Shown: one piece after another, positions 39,510 to 50,950 of the stretch
Numbering within the stretch: the stretch's first letter is position 1
Layout: each line of letters starts with the position of its first letter
DNA from: Streptomyces corynorhini
Lineage (GTDB): Bacteria; Actinomycetota; Actinomycetes; Streptomycetales; Streptomycetaceae
Assembly (NCBI RefSeq): GCF_003346515.1
Contig: NZ_QQNA01000098.1
Span: 1 to 54,160 of the forward strand
Reading direction: 5' to 3'
Length of the DNA: 54,160 bases
Notes under the pieces: generated by a model
Seen by the model: the letters and a program-made list of their open reading frames with translations, nothing else
What the model was told of the DNA's origin: nothing
Database searches by the model: none
Translations under genes and position numbers: made by a program

Positions 39510-40156
39510 CGATCCGGGTGCTGGTCGCCGAGGACCAGTCGGCGGTACGGGCGGGGCTGGTGCTGATCCTGCGCGCCGCCCCGGGCATCGAGGTCGTCGG
39601 CCAGGCGGCGGACGGCGAGGAGGCGCTCGCGCTGGCCCGGGAGCTGCGCCCGGACCTGGTGCTGATGGATGTGCGGATGCCGCGCCTGGACGGGGTGTCG
39701 GCGACCCGCGTGGTGGTCGCCGAGGGGCTGGCCGATGTGCTCGTGCTGACCACGTTCGACCTGGACGAGTACGTCTTCGGCGCGCTGCGGGCGGGCGCGG
39801 CCGGGTTCCTGCTGAAGGACGCGGAGGCCGGGGAGCTGCTCACGGCGGTGCGCACGGTGGCGCGCGGCGAGGGGCTGATCGCCCCGGCCGTGACCCGCAG
39901 GCTGATCGCGGAGTTCGCCGCGCCCACCCGCGTACGGCCGCGGGACGCGGCGCCGCACGCGGCGCTCGGCACCCTGACGCGCCGGGAGCGCGAGGTGCTG
40001 TCCTGTCTGGGCGAGGGGCTGTCGAACGCGGAGATCGCCGGGCGGCTGGAGATGGCGGAGGCGACGGTGAAGACCCATGTGAGCAGGCTGCTGGGGAAGC
40101 TGGAGCTGCGCAGCCGGGTACAAGCGGCGGTGCTCGCGCAGGAGTTGGGTATCTGA
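39506..40156 (+). CDS. NarL/LuxR-family response regulator
   Basis: A 216-residue regulator: receiver with phosphoacceptor Asp55 (LVLMDVRMPRLDG), TTFDLDEYVFGALRAGAAGFLLKD, and a LuxR-type helix-turn-helix (LTRREREVLSCLGEGLSNAEIAGRLEMAEATVKTHVSRLLGKL). It overlaps the kinase gene by four bases. The chitinase promoter begins 16 bases after its stop, but that promoter carries DasR-type sites, so this regulator need not control chitinase. Confidence 0.95.
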   Translation: MTIRVLVAEDQSAVRAGLVLILRAAPGIEVVGQAADGEEALALARELRPDLVLMDVRMPRLDGVSATRVVVAEGLADVLVLTTFDLDEYVFGALRAGAAGFLLKDAEAGELLTAVRTVARGEGLIAPAVTRRLIAEFAAPTRVRPRDAAPHAALGTLTRREREVLSCLGEGLSNAEIAGRLEMAEATVKTHVSRLLGKLELRSRVQAAVLAQELGI

Positions 40157-40172
40157 CCGGGATCGGCCGCTT

Positions 40173-40214
40173 TGGTCTGGACCTATTGACGGGTGGTCCA
40201 GACCTTTCTACTCT
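40173..40214 (+). promoter_or_regulatory. Chitinase promoter with paired DasR-type repeats
   Basis: Two 12-bp direct repeats, TGGTCTGGACCT (40173-40184) and TGGTCCAGACCT (40194-40205), are the paired repeats known from Streptomyces chitinase promoters and match the GGTC-YA-GACC core of DasR operators. A -35 box TTGACG (40187-40192) and a -10 box TACTCT (40209-40214), 16 bases apart, flank the second repeat, so a bound repressor would block RNA polymerase. Confidence 0.88.
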
Positions 40215-40283
40215 CACCGCACACACCACGATGAGAGCCGTCGCGGGGTGTGCCTTCCCCCACCTCACCTCTGAGGAGCACGC

Positions 40284-42140
40284 GTGAAGACCCGACTCGC
40301 CTCCCCCAGACCGCGTTTCAGACACAGAACCGTCGCCGGGCTGACCGCCCTGCTCCTGCCGTTCGCGGCGCTCGTCGCCCTCGCCACCCCCGCCCAGGCC
40401 GCCGATTCGGCGACCGCGACCTACACCAAGGTCTCCGACTGGGGCACGGGCTTCGAGGGCAAGTGGACGGTGAAGAACACCGGCACCACGAGCGTCTCCA
40501 CCTGGACCGTGGAGTGGGACTTCCCCTCCGGCACGGCCGTCACCTCCGGCTGGGACGCCGACATCACCGGCTCGGGCAACCACTGGACCGCGAAGAACAA
40601 GAGCTGGAACGGCACGCTCGCCCCCGGCGCCTCCCTCAGCTTCGGCTTCAACGGCAGCGGCGCCGGATCACCGTCCGGCTGCAAGATCAACGGCGGCTCG
40701 TGCGACGGCGGCCCCAGCCAGCCCGGCGACAACCCGCCCTCCGCGCCCGGCACCCCGACCGCGAGCGACATCACCAACACCTCGGTCAAACTGACCTGGA
40801 CCGCCGCCACCAGCACCAAGGGCATCAAGAACTACGACGTGCTGCGCGGCGGCGCCAAGATCGCCACGGTCACCGGGACGACGTACACCGACACCGGTCT
40901 GAGCGCCGGCACGGACTACTCGTACACCGTCCAGGCCCGCGACACCGCCGAGGTGACGGGCCCGGTCAGCGGCGCCCGTACGGTACGCACCACCGGCGGC
41001 GGCACCGACCCGGGCCCCGGCACGGGCGGCAAGGTCAAGCTCGGCTACTTCACCGAGTGGGGCGTCTACGACCGCAATTACCACGTCAAGAACCTGGTGA
41101 CCTCCGGCTCCGCGAGCAAGATCACCCACATCAACTACTCCTTCGGCAACGTCACCGGCGGCAAGTGCGCCATGGGCGACAGCTACGCGGCGACCGACAA
41201 GGCGTACACCGCCGACCAGTCCGTCGACGGCGTCGCCGACACCTGGGACCAGCCGCTGCGCGGCAACTTCAACCAGCTGCGCAAGCTCAAGGCGAAGTAC
41301 CCGGGCATCAAGGTGCTGTGGTCCTTCGGCGGCTGGACCTGGTCCGGCGGCTTCGGCCAGGCCGTACAGAACCCGACCGCCTTCGCGCAGTCCTGCTACG
41401 ACCTGGTGAAGGACCCGCGCTGGGCCGATGTCTTCGACGGCGTCGACCTGGACTGGGAGTACCCGAACGCCTGCGGCCTGTCCTGCGACACCAGCGGTCC
41501 CGCGGCGTTCAAGAACATGATGCAGGCCATGCGCGCCAAGTTCGGTACGGGCAGCCTGGTCACGGCGGCGGTCACGGCGGACGCCTCGTCCGGCGGCAAG
41601 ATCGACAAGGTGGACTACGCGGGCGCCGCGCAGTACATGGACTGGTTCAACGTCATGACGTACGACTTCTTCGGCGCCTTCGCCGCCCAGGGCCCGACGG
41701 CCCCGCACTCCCCGCTCACCTCGTACCCGGGCATCCCGCAGGCGGGCTTCAACTCCGCCGACGCGATCGCCAAGTTCAAGGCGCAGGGCGTGCCGGCCAA
41801 GAAGCTGCTGCTCGGCATCGGCTTCTACGGGCGCGGCTGGACCGGCGTGACCCAGGCGACGCCGGGCGGCACCGCCACCGGCGCCGCGCCCGGGACGTAC
41901 GAGGCGGGGATCGAGGACTACAAGGTCCTGAAGAACACCTGCCCGCCCACCGGCACCATCGCGGGCACCTCCTACGCCAAGTGCGGATCGAACTGGTGGA
42001 GCTACGACACCCCGGCCACCATCACGTCGAAGATGGCGTGGGCCAACCAGCAGAGCCTCGGCGGAGCCTTCTTCTGGGACTTCACCGGTGACACGGCCAA
42101 CGGCGAGCTGGTGAGCGCGATCAACAGCGGCCTCGGGTAA
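40284..42140 (+). CDS. chiC: Secreted GH18 chitinase with CBM2 and fibronectin III domains
   Basis: A 618-residue exported enzyme that hydrolyses chitin. Signal peptide to about residue 39 (LVALATPAQA), then a family 2 carbohydrate-binding module (SDWGTGFEGKWTVKNTG, WTVEWDFPSG) to about 140. A fibronectin III domain (PSAPGTPTASDITNTSVKLTW) follows, a Gly/Pro linker, and the GH18 barrel from about 252. The catalytic motif DGVDLDWEY places the acid at Glu392. The layout matches S. coelicolor ChiC. DasR-type repeats control the promoter; a terminator hairpin follows the stop. Confidence 0.96.
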   Translation: MKTRLASPRPRFRHRTVAGLTALLLPFAALVALATPAQAADSATATYTKVSDWGTGFEGKWTVKNTGTTSVSTWTVEWDFPSGTAVTSGWDADITGSGNHWTAKNKSWNGTLAPGASLSFGFNGSGAGSPSGCKINGGSCDGGPSQPGDNPPSAPGTPTASDITNTSVKLTWTAATSTKGIKNYDVLRGGAKIATVTGTTYTDTGLSAGTDYSYTVQARDTAEVTGPVSGARTVRTTGGGTDPGPGTGGKVKLGYFTEWGVYDRNYHVKNLVTSGSASKITHINYSFGNVTGGKCAMGDSYAATDKAYTADQSVDGVADTWDQPLRGNFNQLRKLKAKYPGIKVLWSFGGWTWSGGFGQAVQNPTAFAQSCYDLVKDPRWADVFDGVDLDWEYPNACGLSCDTSGPAAFKNMMQAMRAKFGTGSLVTAAVTADASSGGKIDKVDYAGAAQYMDWFNVMTYDFFGAFAAQGPTAPHSPLTSYPGIPQAGFNSADAIAKFKAQGVPAKKLLLGIGFYGRGWTGVTQATPGGTATGAAPGTYEAGIEDYKVLKNTCPPTGTIAGTSYAKCGSNWWSYDTPATITSKMAWANQQSLGGAFFWDFTGDTANGELVSAINSGLG

Positions 42141-42160
42141 CCGGCGCCACGCACACGGGA

Positions 42161-42186
42161 GGGGCGGTGCCCGCGGGCGCCGCCCC
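42161..42186 (+). terminator. Terminator hairpin after chitinase
   Basis: GGGGCGGTGCCC (42161-42172) pairs with GGGCGCCGCCCC (42175-42186) with one G-T pair, followed by TTCT. It lies between the convergent chitinase and DUF2550 genes. Confidence 0.8.
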
Positions 42187-42209
42187 TTCTCGATGCCGTA
42201 CGCCGCCCC

Positions 42210-42656
42210 TCAGGCCACGTTCACGCGCTGTCCGGGCGGCGCCGCCTCCAGCCAGGCCAGGAAGCCGGTGAGGGCGTCGTCGCTCATCGCCAGCTCCAGC
42301 CGGACGCCGCCGTGCGTACAGCCCAGGATGACCGCGTCGGAGAGCAGCGCCAGCTCCTCCTCGCCCTCGGGCGCCCGCCGGGCCAGCACCTCGATCGCCG
42401 AGCGCTCCAGGGTGCGGCGCGGGCGCGGGGCGTAGGAGAAGACCCGGAACCAGTTGATCCGGTCGCTGTTGTAGCGGGCCACGCCGTACACCCAGCCCTT
42501 GCCGGACAGGTCGGGCTCCTCCGGCACGTTCCAGCGCAGACTGCAGTCGAAGGTGCCGCCCGAACGCTGAATCAGCCGCCGTCGCAGCCCGAAGACGAAG
42601 AGCCCCACCGCAACCAGTACGACGACCAGTCCGCAGACAAGCAGAGCGAGGACCAT
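42210..42656 (-). CDS. DUF2550 membrane protein
   Basis: A 148-residue protein with one N-terminal helix (MVLALLVCGLVVVLVAVGLFVFGLRRRLI) and a cytoplasmic domain (GGTFDCSLRW, GWVYGVARYNSDRINWFRVFSYAPRPRRTLER). DUF2550 genes sit next to atpC in many actinobacteria; function unknown. ATG 42656 follows GAGGAGG; a longer frame to 42707 has no ribosome site. It is downstream of the ATP synthase operon on the same strand, after a strong hairpin. Confidence 0.9.
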   Translation of the reverse strand: MVLALLVCGLVVVLVAVGLFVFGLRRRLIQRSGGTFDCSLRWNVPEEPDLSGKGWVYGVARYNSDRINWFRVFSYAPRPRRTLERSAIEVLARRAPEGEEELALLSDAVILGCTHGGVRLELAMSDDALTGFLAWLEAAPPGQRVNVA

Positions 42657-42709
42657 CAACACCGACCTCCTCGCCTCATCCAGTACCGGAACAAACCGCA
42701 GCCGCATCG

Positions 42710-42759
42710 CCTCAGCCGCGACCCGGTCCGGAGGGTTCCGGAACGAGCCGCGGCTGAGG
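42710..42759 (-). terminator. Nested hairpin ending the ATP synthase operon
   Basis: CCTCAGCCGCG (42710-42720) pairs perfectly with CGCGGCTGAGG (42749-42759). The loop holds a second stem, CCGGA/TCCGG. It begins 22 bases beyond the atpC stop and lies before the DUF2550 start. Confidence 0.75.
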
Positions 42760-42781
42760 GTGAATCCGTGGTGGCAGCCCC

Positions 42782-43156
42782 TTATCGGGCCGCCACCGCA
42801 CGCAGTCGGACGTCGGCACGGCGCCCAGCGGCGTCGTCGTCACCCGATTTCGCGCGGTCCAGCGCACGCTCGGCGCGCTGGGGGTCGATCTCGTCCGCCA
42901 GCTCGGCGGTCTCCGCCAGCAGCGAAAGCTTGTTGTCGGCGAACGAGAGGAAACCACCGTGTACGGCGGCCACCACCGTTCCGCCGTCGCTCGTACGAAT
43001 GGTCACCGGGCCAGACTCCAGCACACCGAGCAGCGGCTGGTGACCGGGCATGACACCGATGTCGCCGGACGTGATGCGCGCGACGACGAGAGTGGCCTCA
43101 CCGGACCAGACCCTGCGGTCCGCGGCGACCAGCTCGACATGCAGCTCAGCAGCCAT
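42782..43156 (-). CDS. atpC: ATP synthase epsilon subunit
   Basis: A 124-residue central-stalk subunit that couples rotation and can inhibit ATP hydrolysis. The beta-sandwich (AELHVELVAADRRVWSGEATLVVARITSGDIGVMPGHQPLL) is typical; the short C-terminal helical part ends in RLRAVAAR. The ATG at 43156 follows GAGGAG. It is separated from atpD by 122 bases holding two strong hairpins, unlike the tight spacing elsewhere in the operon. Confidence 0.96.
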   Translation of the reverse strand: MAAELHVELVAADRRVWSGEATLVVARITSGDIGVMPGHQPLLGVLESGPVTIRTSDGGTVVAAVHGGFLSFADNKLSLLAETAELADEIDPQRAERALDRAKSGDDDAAGRRADVRLRAVAAR

Positions 43157-43235
43157 GGGTGGCTCCTCGGGTCACCACCCGGCCGTATCGCCGGGTGTTG
43201 GCTTCAATTCTATGGGGTGTCGATGGGAGCGTCGG

Positions 43236-44727
<1,492 letters not shown>

Positions 44728-45660
44728 TTACCTGTCACTCCCCGCGGTCGCGTCGGCCAGGGCGCTGGCGCCACCGACGATCTCGCTGATTTCCTGGGTG
44801 ATTTCGGCCTGGCGGGCCGCGTTGGCGAGCCGGGAGAGGCTCTTGATGAGATCCCCGGCGTTGTCGGTCGCCGACTTCATCGCGCGGCGGGTGGCAGCGT
44901 GCTTGGAAGCGGCGGCCTGGAGCAGCGCGTTGTAGATACGGCTCTCGATGTAGCGCGGCAGCAGGGCGTCGAGGACGTCCTCCGCCGACGGCTCGAAGTC
45001 GAACAGCGGCCGGACCTCGCCACCGCGCTTGAAGACCTCGGCCGACTCCTCCGCGCTGCTCGGCGCGATGGTGAGCGGCAGCAGCCGCCGCTCGACCGGC
45101 GTCTGCGTCATCATCGAGACGAACTCGGTGAAGACGATGTGGATCTCGTCCACCCCGCCGGCCGCCGTGTCCTTGGTGATCGCCTCGATGAGCGGGGCGG
45201 CCACCACCTTCGCGTCGGCGTAGGTCGGGTTGTCGGTGAAGCCCGTCCAGGAGTCCGTGACCGGGCGGTCGCGGAAGCCGTAGTAGGCCAGGCCCTTGCG
45301 ACCCACGATGTAGGTCACGACGTCCTTGCGCTCACTGCTCAGCTGGCTGGTGAGATGCTCGGCAGCCTTGATGGCGTTCGAGGAGTAGCCCCCGGCCAGA
45401 CCGCGGTCGCTCGTGATGAGCAGGACCGCGGCCCGGGTCGGGTTCTCGACCTCGGTGGTCAGGGCGTGCTTGGTGGTGGAGCTGGTGGCCACCGACGTCA
45501 CCGCGCGGGTGAGTTCGGTCGCGTACGGCTCCGACGCCGCCACCTGGCGCTGCGCCTTGACGATGCGCGAGGCGGCGATCATCTCCATCGCCTTGGTGAT
45601 CTTCTTGGTCGCGGTGACGGATTTGATGCGACGCTTGTAGACCCGGAGCTGGGCTCCCAT
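44728..45660 (-). CDS. atpG: ATP synthase gamma subunit
   Basis: Central rotor shaft, 310 residues. The N-terminal helix [31 protein letters not shown] and the C-terminal helix [39 protein letters not shown] form the coiled coil that turns inside F1. Actinobacterial insert regions ([22 protein letters not shown]) are present. It lies 20 bases after atpA and adjoins atpD. Confidence 0.97.
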   Translation of the reverse strand: MGAQLRVYKRRIKSVTATKKITKAMEMIAASRIVKAQRQVAASEPYATELTRAVTSVATSSTTKHALTTEVENPTRAAVLLITSDRGLAGGYSSNAIKAAEHLTSQLSSERKDVVTYIVGRKGLAYYGFRDRPVTDSWTGFTDNPTYADAKVVAAPLIEAITKDTAAGGVDEIHIVFTEFVSMMTQTPVERRLLPLTIAPSSAEESAEVFKRGGEVRPLFDFEPSAEDVLDALLPRYIESRIYNALLQAAASKHAATRRAMKSATDNAGDLIKSLSRLANAARQAEITQEISEIVGGASALADATAGSDR

Positions 45661-45680
45661 GAGTCAGGTCCCTTCCGTCG

Positions 45681-47276
45681 TCACTTGGAGACGTTGGCGG
45701 CCGGGGCGTCGTCTCCGAGGAGCTGGCCGTCCGAGGTCTCGAACTGCTGCTTGAAGGCGGCGATGGCGTCCCCGATGGCCTGGATCGTGTCGTCGTTCAT
45801 CTTGCCGCCCTCGGCGATGCCGGTCAGCAGCTCCTTGCGCTCGCGGCGCAGGTGCTCCAGCAGCTCGCTCTCGAAGCGGCGGATGTCCTCGACCGGGACG
45901 TCGTCCAGCTTGCCGGTGGTGCCGGCCCAGACGGAGACGACCTGCTCCTCCATCGGGAACGGGGCGTACTGCGGCTGCTTCAGCAGCTCGACCAGACGCT
46001 TGCCGCGCTCCAGCGACGCCTTGGAGGTGGCGTCCAGGTCGGAACCGAAGGACGCGAACGCCTCCAGCTCGCGGTACTGGGCGAGGTCCACGCGCAGTCG
46101 GCCGGAGACCTGCTTCATGGCCTTGTGCTGGGCGGAGCCACCGACACGGGAGACCGAGATACCGACGTTCAGCGCGGGCCGCTGGCCGGCGTTGAACAGG
46201 TCGGACTCCAGGAAGCACTGGCCGTCGGTGATGGAGATGACGTTGGTCGGGATGAACGCCGACACGTCGTTCGCCTTGGTCTCGACGATCGGCAGACCGG
46301 TCATCGAACCGGCGCCCAGCTCGTCGGAGAGCTTGGCGCAGCGCTCCAGCAGACGCGAGTGCAGGTAGAAGACGTCGCCCGGGTAGGCCTCACGGCCCGG
46401 CGGGCGGCGCAGCAGCAGGGACACGGCGCGGTAGGCGTCGGCCTGCTTCGAGAGGTCGTCGAAGATGATCAGGACGTGCTTGCCCTGGTACATCCAGTGC
46501 TGGCCGATGGCCGAGCCGGTGTACGGCGCCAGGTACTTGAAGCCGGCCGGGTCGGACGCGGGGGCGGCGACGATGGTCGTGTACTCCAGCGCGCCGGCCT
46601 CTTCCAGCGCACCGCGTACGGACGCGATGGTGGAGCCCTTCTGGCCGATGGCGACGTAGATGCAGCGGACCTGCTTGTTCACGTCGCCCGAGCGCCAGTT
46701 GTCGCGCTGGTTGATGATCGTGTCGACGGCCAGCGCGGTCTTGCCGGTCTGCCGGTCGCCGATGATCAGCTGACGCTGACCGCGGCCGATCGGCACCATG
46801 GCGTCGACGGCCTTGTAGCCGGTCTGCATCGGCTCGTGGACCGACTTGCGGACCATGACGCCGGGAGCCTGCAGCTCCAGGGCGCGCCGGTCCTCGGTCG
46901 CGATCTCGCCGAGGCCGTCGATCGGGTTGCCGAGCGGGTCGACGACACGGCCGAGGTAGCCCTCGCCGACCGCCACGGAGAGGACTTCGCCGGTACGGGT
47001 GACCGACTGTCCCTCCTCGATACCGCTGAACTCGCCGAGGACGATCGAACCGATCTCGCGCTCTTCGAGGTTGAGGGCGAGACCGAGGGTGCCGTCCTCG
47101 AACTTCAGCAGTTCGTTCGCCATGGCCGAGGGGAGTCCCTCGATCCTGGCGATACCGTCTCCGGCCACGCTGACCGTACCGACCTCCTCGCGCGAGGCCG
47201 CGTCCGGCTTGTACGACTGGACAAAGTTCTCCAGCGCATCCCGGATCTCCTCCGGCCGGATCGTGAGCTCCGCCAT
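45681..47276 (-). CDS. atpA: ATP synthase alpha subunit
   Basis: Non-catalytic nucleotide-binding subunit of F1, 531 residues. The P-loop GDRQTGKT is at 173-180; [21 protein letters not shown] and [12 protein letters not shown] are typical of alpha. The ATG at 47276 follows a GGGAACC sequence with no strong ribosome site. The C-terminal extension [12 protein letters not shown] is common in actinobacteria. A 196-base gap separates it from atpH. Confidence 0.98.
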   Translation of the reverse strand: MAELTIRPEEIRDALENFVQSYKPDAASREEVGTVSVAGDGIARIEGLPSAMANELLKFEDGTLGLALNLEEREIGSIVLGEFSGIEEGQSVTRTGEVLSVAVGEGYLGRVVDPLGNPIDGLGEIATEDRRALELQAPGVMVRKSVHEPMQTGYKAVDAMVPIGRGQRQLIIGDRQTGKTALAVDTIINQRDNWRSGDVNKQVRCIYVAIGQKGSTIASVRGALEEAGALEYTTIVAAPASDPAGFKYLAPYTGSAIGQHWMYQGKHVLIIFDDLSKQADAYRAVSLLLRRPPGREAYPGDVFYLHSRLLERCAKLSDELGAGSMTGLPIVETKANDVSAFIPTNVISITDGQCFLESDLFNAGQRPALNVGISVSRVGGSAQHKAMKQVSGRLRVDLAQYRELEAFASFGSDLDATSKASLERGKRLVELLKQPQYAPFPMEEQVVSVWAGTTGKLDDVPVEDIRRFESELLEHLRRERKELLTGIAEGGKMNDDTIQAIGDAIAAFKQQFETSDGQLLGDDAPAANVSK

Positions 47277-47472
47277 CTGGGTTCCCTGCTCTCCTTGTTG
47301 GGCCCGAAGTTTCTTTGGGGGTCTGCCATGTTCCGGGGTCGGCCCCCAGAAAAATCTTCTGCAGTCTCTGCACGGCCCAACCGGGCCGCTGGTCTTGCTC
47401 TGTATCTGTTGCCGGCGCCGGCCGGTCGCCCGGCTGGTGCCGGCGGCTGTCCGTCGGGCAGTCGGGCTGCCG

Positions 47473-48294
47473 TCAGCCGGCCAGCCGCCGCTGCGCCTCT
47501 TCGAGGCGGGCCACGACCGTGCCGTTGATGATCTCGTCGCCGACCCGCACGGTGATCCCGCCGAGGACCTCGGGGTCCACGTCCAGGTTCAGGTGCATGG
47601 TGTGCCCGTAGAGCTTCGCCAGAGCGGCGCCGAGACGCTGCTTCTGTACGTCGGTGAGCGGCACCGCCGAGGTGACCACGGCCACCCTGCGGTCCCGGCT
47701 CGCGGCCGCGAGCCGGGAGAGGGTCTGGAGACCCGCTTCCAGGCTACGTCCACGGGGCCGGGTCACAAGGCGCACTACCAGACGCTCGGTGACCGGATTC
47801 GACCGGCCGCCGAGCAGGCTGTTCAGCAGCTCGGTCTTGGCGGGGACCGTCGCCGACCGGTCGGTCAGCGCGGCACGCAGGCCGGTGCTGGACTCGACGA
47901 TCCGGCCGAACCGGAACACCTCGTCCTCGACCTCGTCCAGCGTGCCGGCCCGCTGCGCGGCGGTCAGGTCGGCGACGGCCGCCAGCTCCTCCACCGCGTC
48001 GACCAGGTCGCGCGGACCCGACCAGCGGGCCCGGACCATGCCGGAGACCAGGTCGGCGGTGGTGCCGCTGACCTGTCCCGCCAGCAGCTGCCCGGCCAGC
48101 TCCGCCTTGGACTCACCGGTCCGCGCGGGGTCGGTGAGGACCCTGCGCAGCGACACCTCGCGGTCGAGCAGCGCGGTGACGGCGGCCAGCTCCTCCGCGA
48201 GCTTCGCCGCGTCGGCCGACGTGGAGTCGGTCAGCGCGTCGAGACGCTCGCGGGCGGCGGCGAAGGCCGCGCGGCTCGCTCCGTGGGCAGTCAC
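47473..48294 (-). CDS. atpH: ATP synthase delta subunit
   Basis: Peripheral-stalk subunit joining F1 to the b subunits, 273 residues, longer than the roughly 180 of E. coli, as in other Streptomyces. The conserved C-terminal part [25 protein letters not shown] with the beta-hairpin [22 protein letters not shown] identifies it. GTG 48294 overlaps the atpF stop (GTGA). Confidence 0.96.
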   Translation of the reverse strand: MTAHGASRAAFAAARERLDALTDSTSADAAKLAEELAAVTALLDREVSLRRVLTDPARTGESKAELAGQLLAGQVSGTTADLVSGMVRARWSGPRDLVDAVEELAAVADLTAAQRAGTLDEVEDEVFRFGRIVESSTGLRAALTDRSATVPAKTELLNSLLGGRSNPVTERLVVRLVTRPRGRSLEAGLQTLSRLAAASRDRRVAVVTSAVPLTDVQKQRLGAALAKLYGHTMHLNLDVDPEVLGGITVRVGDEIINGTVVARLEEAQRRLAG

Positions 48295-48836
48295 CGGCTC
48301 GCCTCGGCCTTCACGGCGCCGTCCTCGAGTTCGTCGAGGAAGCGGTCGATGGTGCGGCTCTGCCGGGCGCTGTCCTCGAGGGACTCGCCGACGAGCTTGC
48401 CGGCCAGGTCGGTGGCGAGCTTGCCCACGTCCTGACGGAGCGAGCTGGCGGCGGCCTTGCGGTCGGCCTCGATCTGGGCATGGCCGGCGGCGATGATCTC
48501 CTCGCGCTGCCGCTGGCCTTCCGCCTTCATCTCCTGGATGATCGCGGTGCCCTGCTCGGTCGCCTCCTGGCGGAGACGCGCGGCCTCGTGCCGGGCTTCG
48601 GCGAGCTGGGCCTTGTACTGCTCAAGGACGCTCTGCGCCTCGATCTGAGCCGCTTCGGCCTTCTCGATACCGCCTTCGATCGCCGCGTGACGCTCGTCCA
48701 GGGCCTTGTTGATGGCCGGGAGGAGCTTCTTGGCGAAGACGAAGTAGATAATGCCGAAACAGATCAGACCGATGACGACCTCGGGCCAGACCGGGAGCAG
48801 CGGACTCTGCGGCTCCGTGGATGCCAGGTACATCAT
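48291..48836 (-). CDS. atpF: ATP synthase b subunit
   Basis: A 181-residue membrane-anchored stalk subunit. One N-terminal helix (WPEVVIGLICFGIIYFVFAKKLLP) is followed by a long charged coiled coil (INKALDERHAAIEGGIEKAEAAQIEAQSVLEQYKAQLAEARHEAARLRQEA). It lies 43 bases after atpE and overlaps atpH. Confidence 0.97.
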   Translation of the reverse strand: MMYLASTEPQSPLLPVWPEVVIGLICFGIIYFVFAKKLLPAINKALDERHAAIEGGIEKAEAAQIEAQSVLEQYKAQLAEARHEAARLRQEATEQGTAIIQEMKAEGQRQREEIIAAGHAQIEADRKAAASSLRQDVGKLATDLAGKLVGESLEDSARQSRTIDRFLDELEDGAVKAEASR

Positions 48837-48879
48837 GGTGGACCTTTCGTCGGAAACGGCTGTGTCCGGACCGTCAGTG

Positions 48880-50011
<1,132 letters not shown>

Positions 50012-50236
50012 CGGGGGCTCCTTCAGCGTGGCGCATAGGTACGGCAACCTCATGGTGTCGGCGCGGCGCGCAGCCACGATTCGGCACTGGACTGGTGAAA
50101 CGGATGTGGGGACGACGGACGGGCGATGAGCCTCGCGTGAGGACAGGCGTCAGCTCGGATGCCCGCGTCCGCAATGCCGCAGTTGGCACCGGACGATAGC
50201 AGGGTCCCGAACAGGCACTTATCCCGGCCCTACCTC

Positions 50237-50674
50237 TCACGCCGAAGATCCGCTCTTCCCGGCCTGCTCGGCCGTGGCGGACTCGGGTTCGACGTAGAGG
50301 GTCTTGGCTGTCATGTACGCACGAGCCTGGGCCGCGATCCACACGAGGACCGCCGCGACCAGCGTGAACGCGAAAGCCTTGGGGTTGAACAGGGTGGTGT
50401 CCTTGACCGCCGCCATGAAGACGAACAGCAGGAGCAACTGCGTGGTGTAGAGCAGCAATCCCATCCCCTGGAACAGATGCGGCATTGACTTCGCGATGCG
50501 TTCGAGCACCACGAGGCCGATCCCCATGAAGACGATCACCACCGCCGTACCGATGACGGCACCCAACGCCCCCTTGCCACCCGCGACCACTCCACTGATC
50601 ACAGCGGCGACCGCACCGACGGCGGCGGTGGGCACAACGGTGTGAAGGAGGGTCCGGACGTCGTTGGTCGGCAT
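50237..50674 (-). CDS. atpI: ATP synthase assembly/AtpI-type protein
   Basis: A 145-residue membrane protein with four helices, first gene of the atp operon. AtpI proteins help assemble the c ring or supply magnesium; the exact role is not settled. Start at ATG 50674 (MPTNDVRTLLHTVVPTAAV). The 225-base gap to atpB is large for this operon. The promoter and a Rex-like operator lie upstream at about 50800. Confidence 0.92.
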   Translation of the reverse strand: MPTNDVRTLLHTVVPTAAVGAVAAVISGVVAGGKGALGAVIGTAVVIVFMGIGLVVLERIAKSMPHLFQGMGLLLYTTQLLLLFVFMAAVKDTTLFNPKAFAFTLVAAVLVWIAAQARAYMTAKTLYVEPESATAEQAGKSGSSA

Positions 50675-50804
50675 GGCGGCAGCTCCGCTGAACTGGGTGG
50701 GGCAGATGGTGTCGTCATGGACGAGCGTAAGGCCCGGTCCGAGAGGAGATTTCTCGGGCCAACGGACCGTCGCTCCAAGGTCCTTCGGCTCCGTCGCCGG
50801 GCTT

Positions 50805-50820
50805 AGTGAACAGTATCACA
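50805..50820. promoter_or_regulatory. Rex-like redox operator upstream of the atp operon
   Basis: AGTGAACAGTATCACA matches the Rex operator TGTGAAC..GTTCACA at 11 of 14 defined positions and keeps both GTGA/TCAC cores. On the minus strand it overlaps a TACTGT -10-like box, about 130 bases upstream of atpI. Rex represses respiratory genes when NADH is low in Streptomyces. Binding here is inferred. Confidence 0.55.
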
Positions 50821-50950
50821 AACTATTTGATGAGGTCTTTACCATGACGGTGTGCTTACTGTCACACGTGAGAGTTAGCGCGCGCGTGTGTGCAGGACAG
50901 CGCGTCGCCTTGTCTGGTATTGCGACTCGATGTGAAAAATGACCCACCGG

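Noticed and set aside
40157..40283. Control of the chitinase by the adjacent NarL response regulator through an inverted repeat
   Set aside because: The only strong sites in the promoter are the known DasR-type repeats; no separate regulator box was seen.
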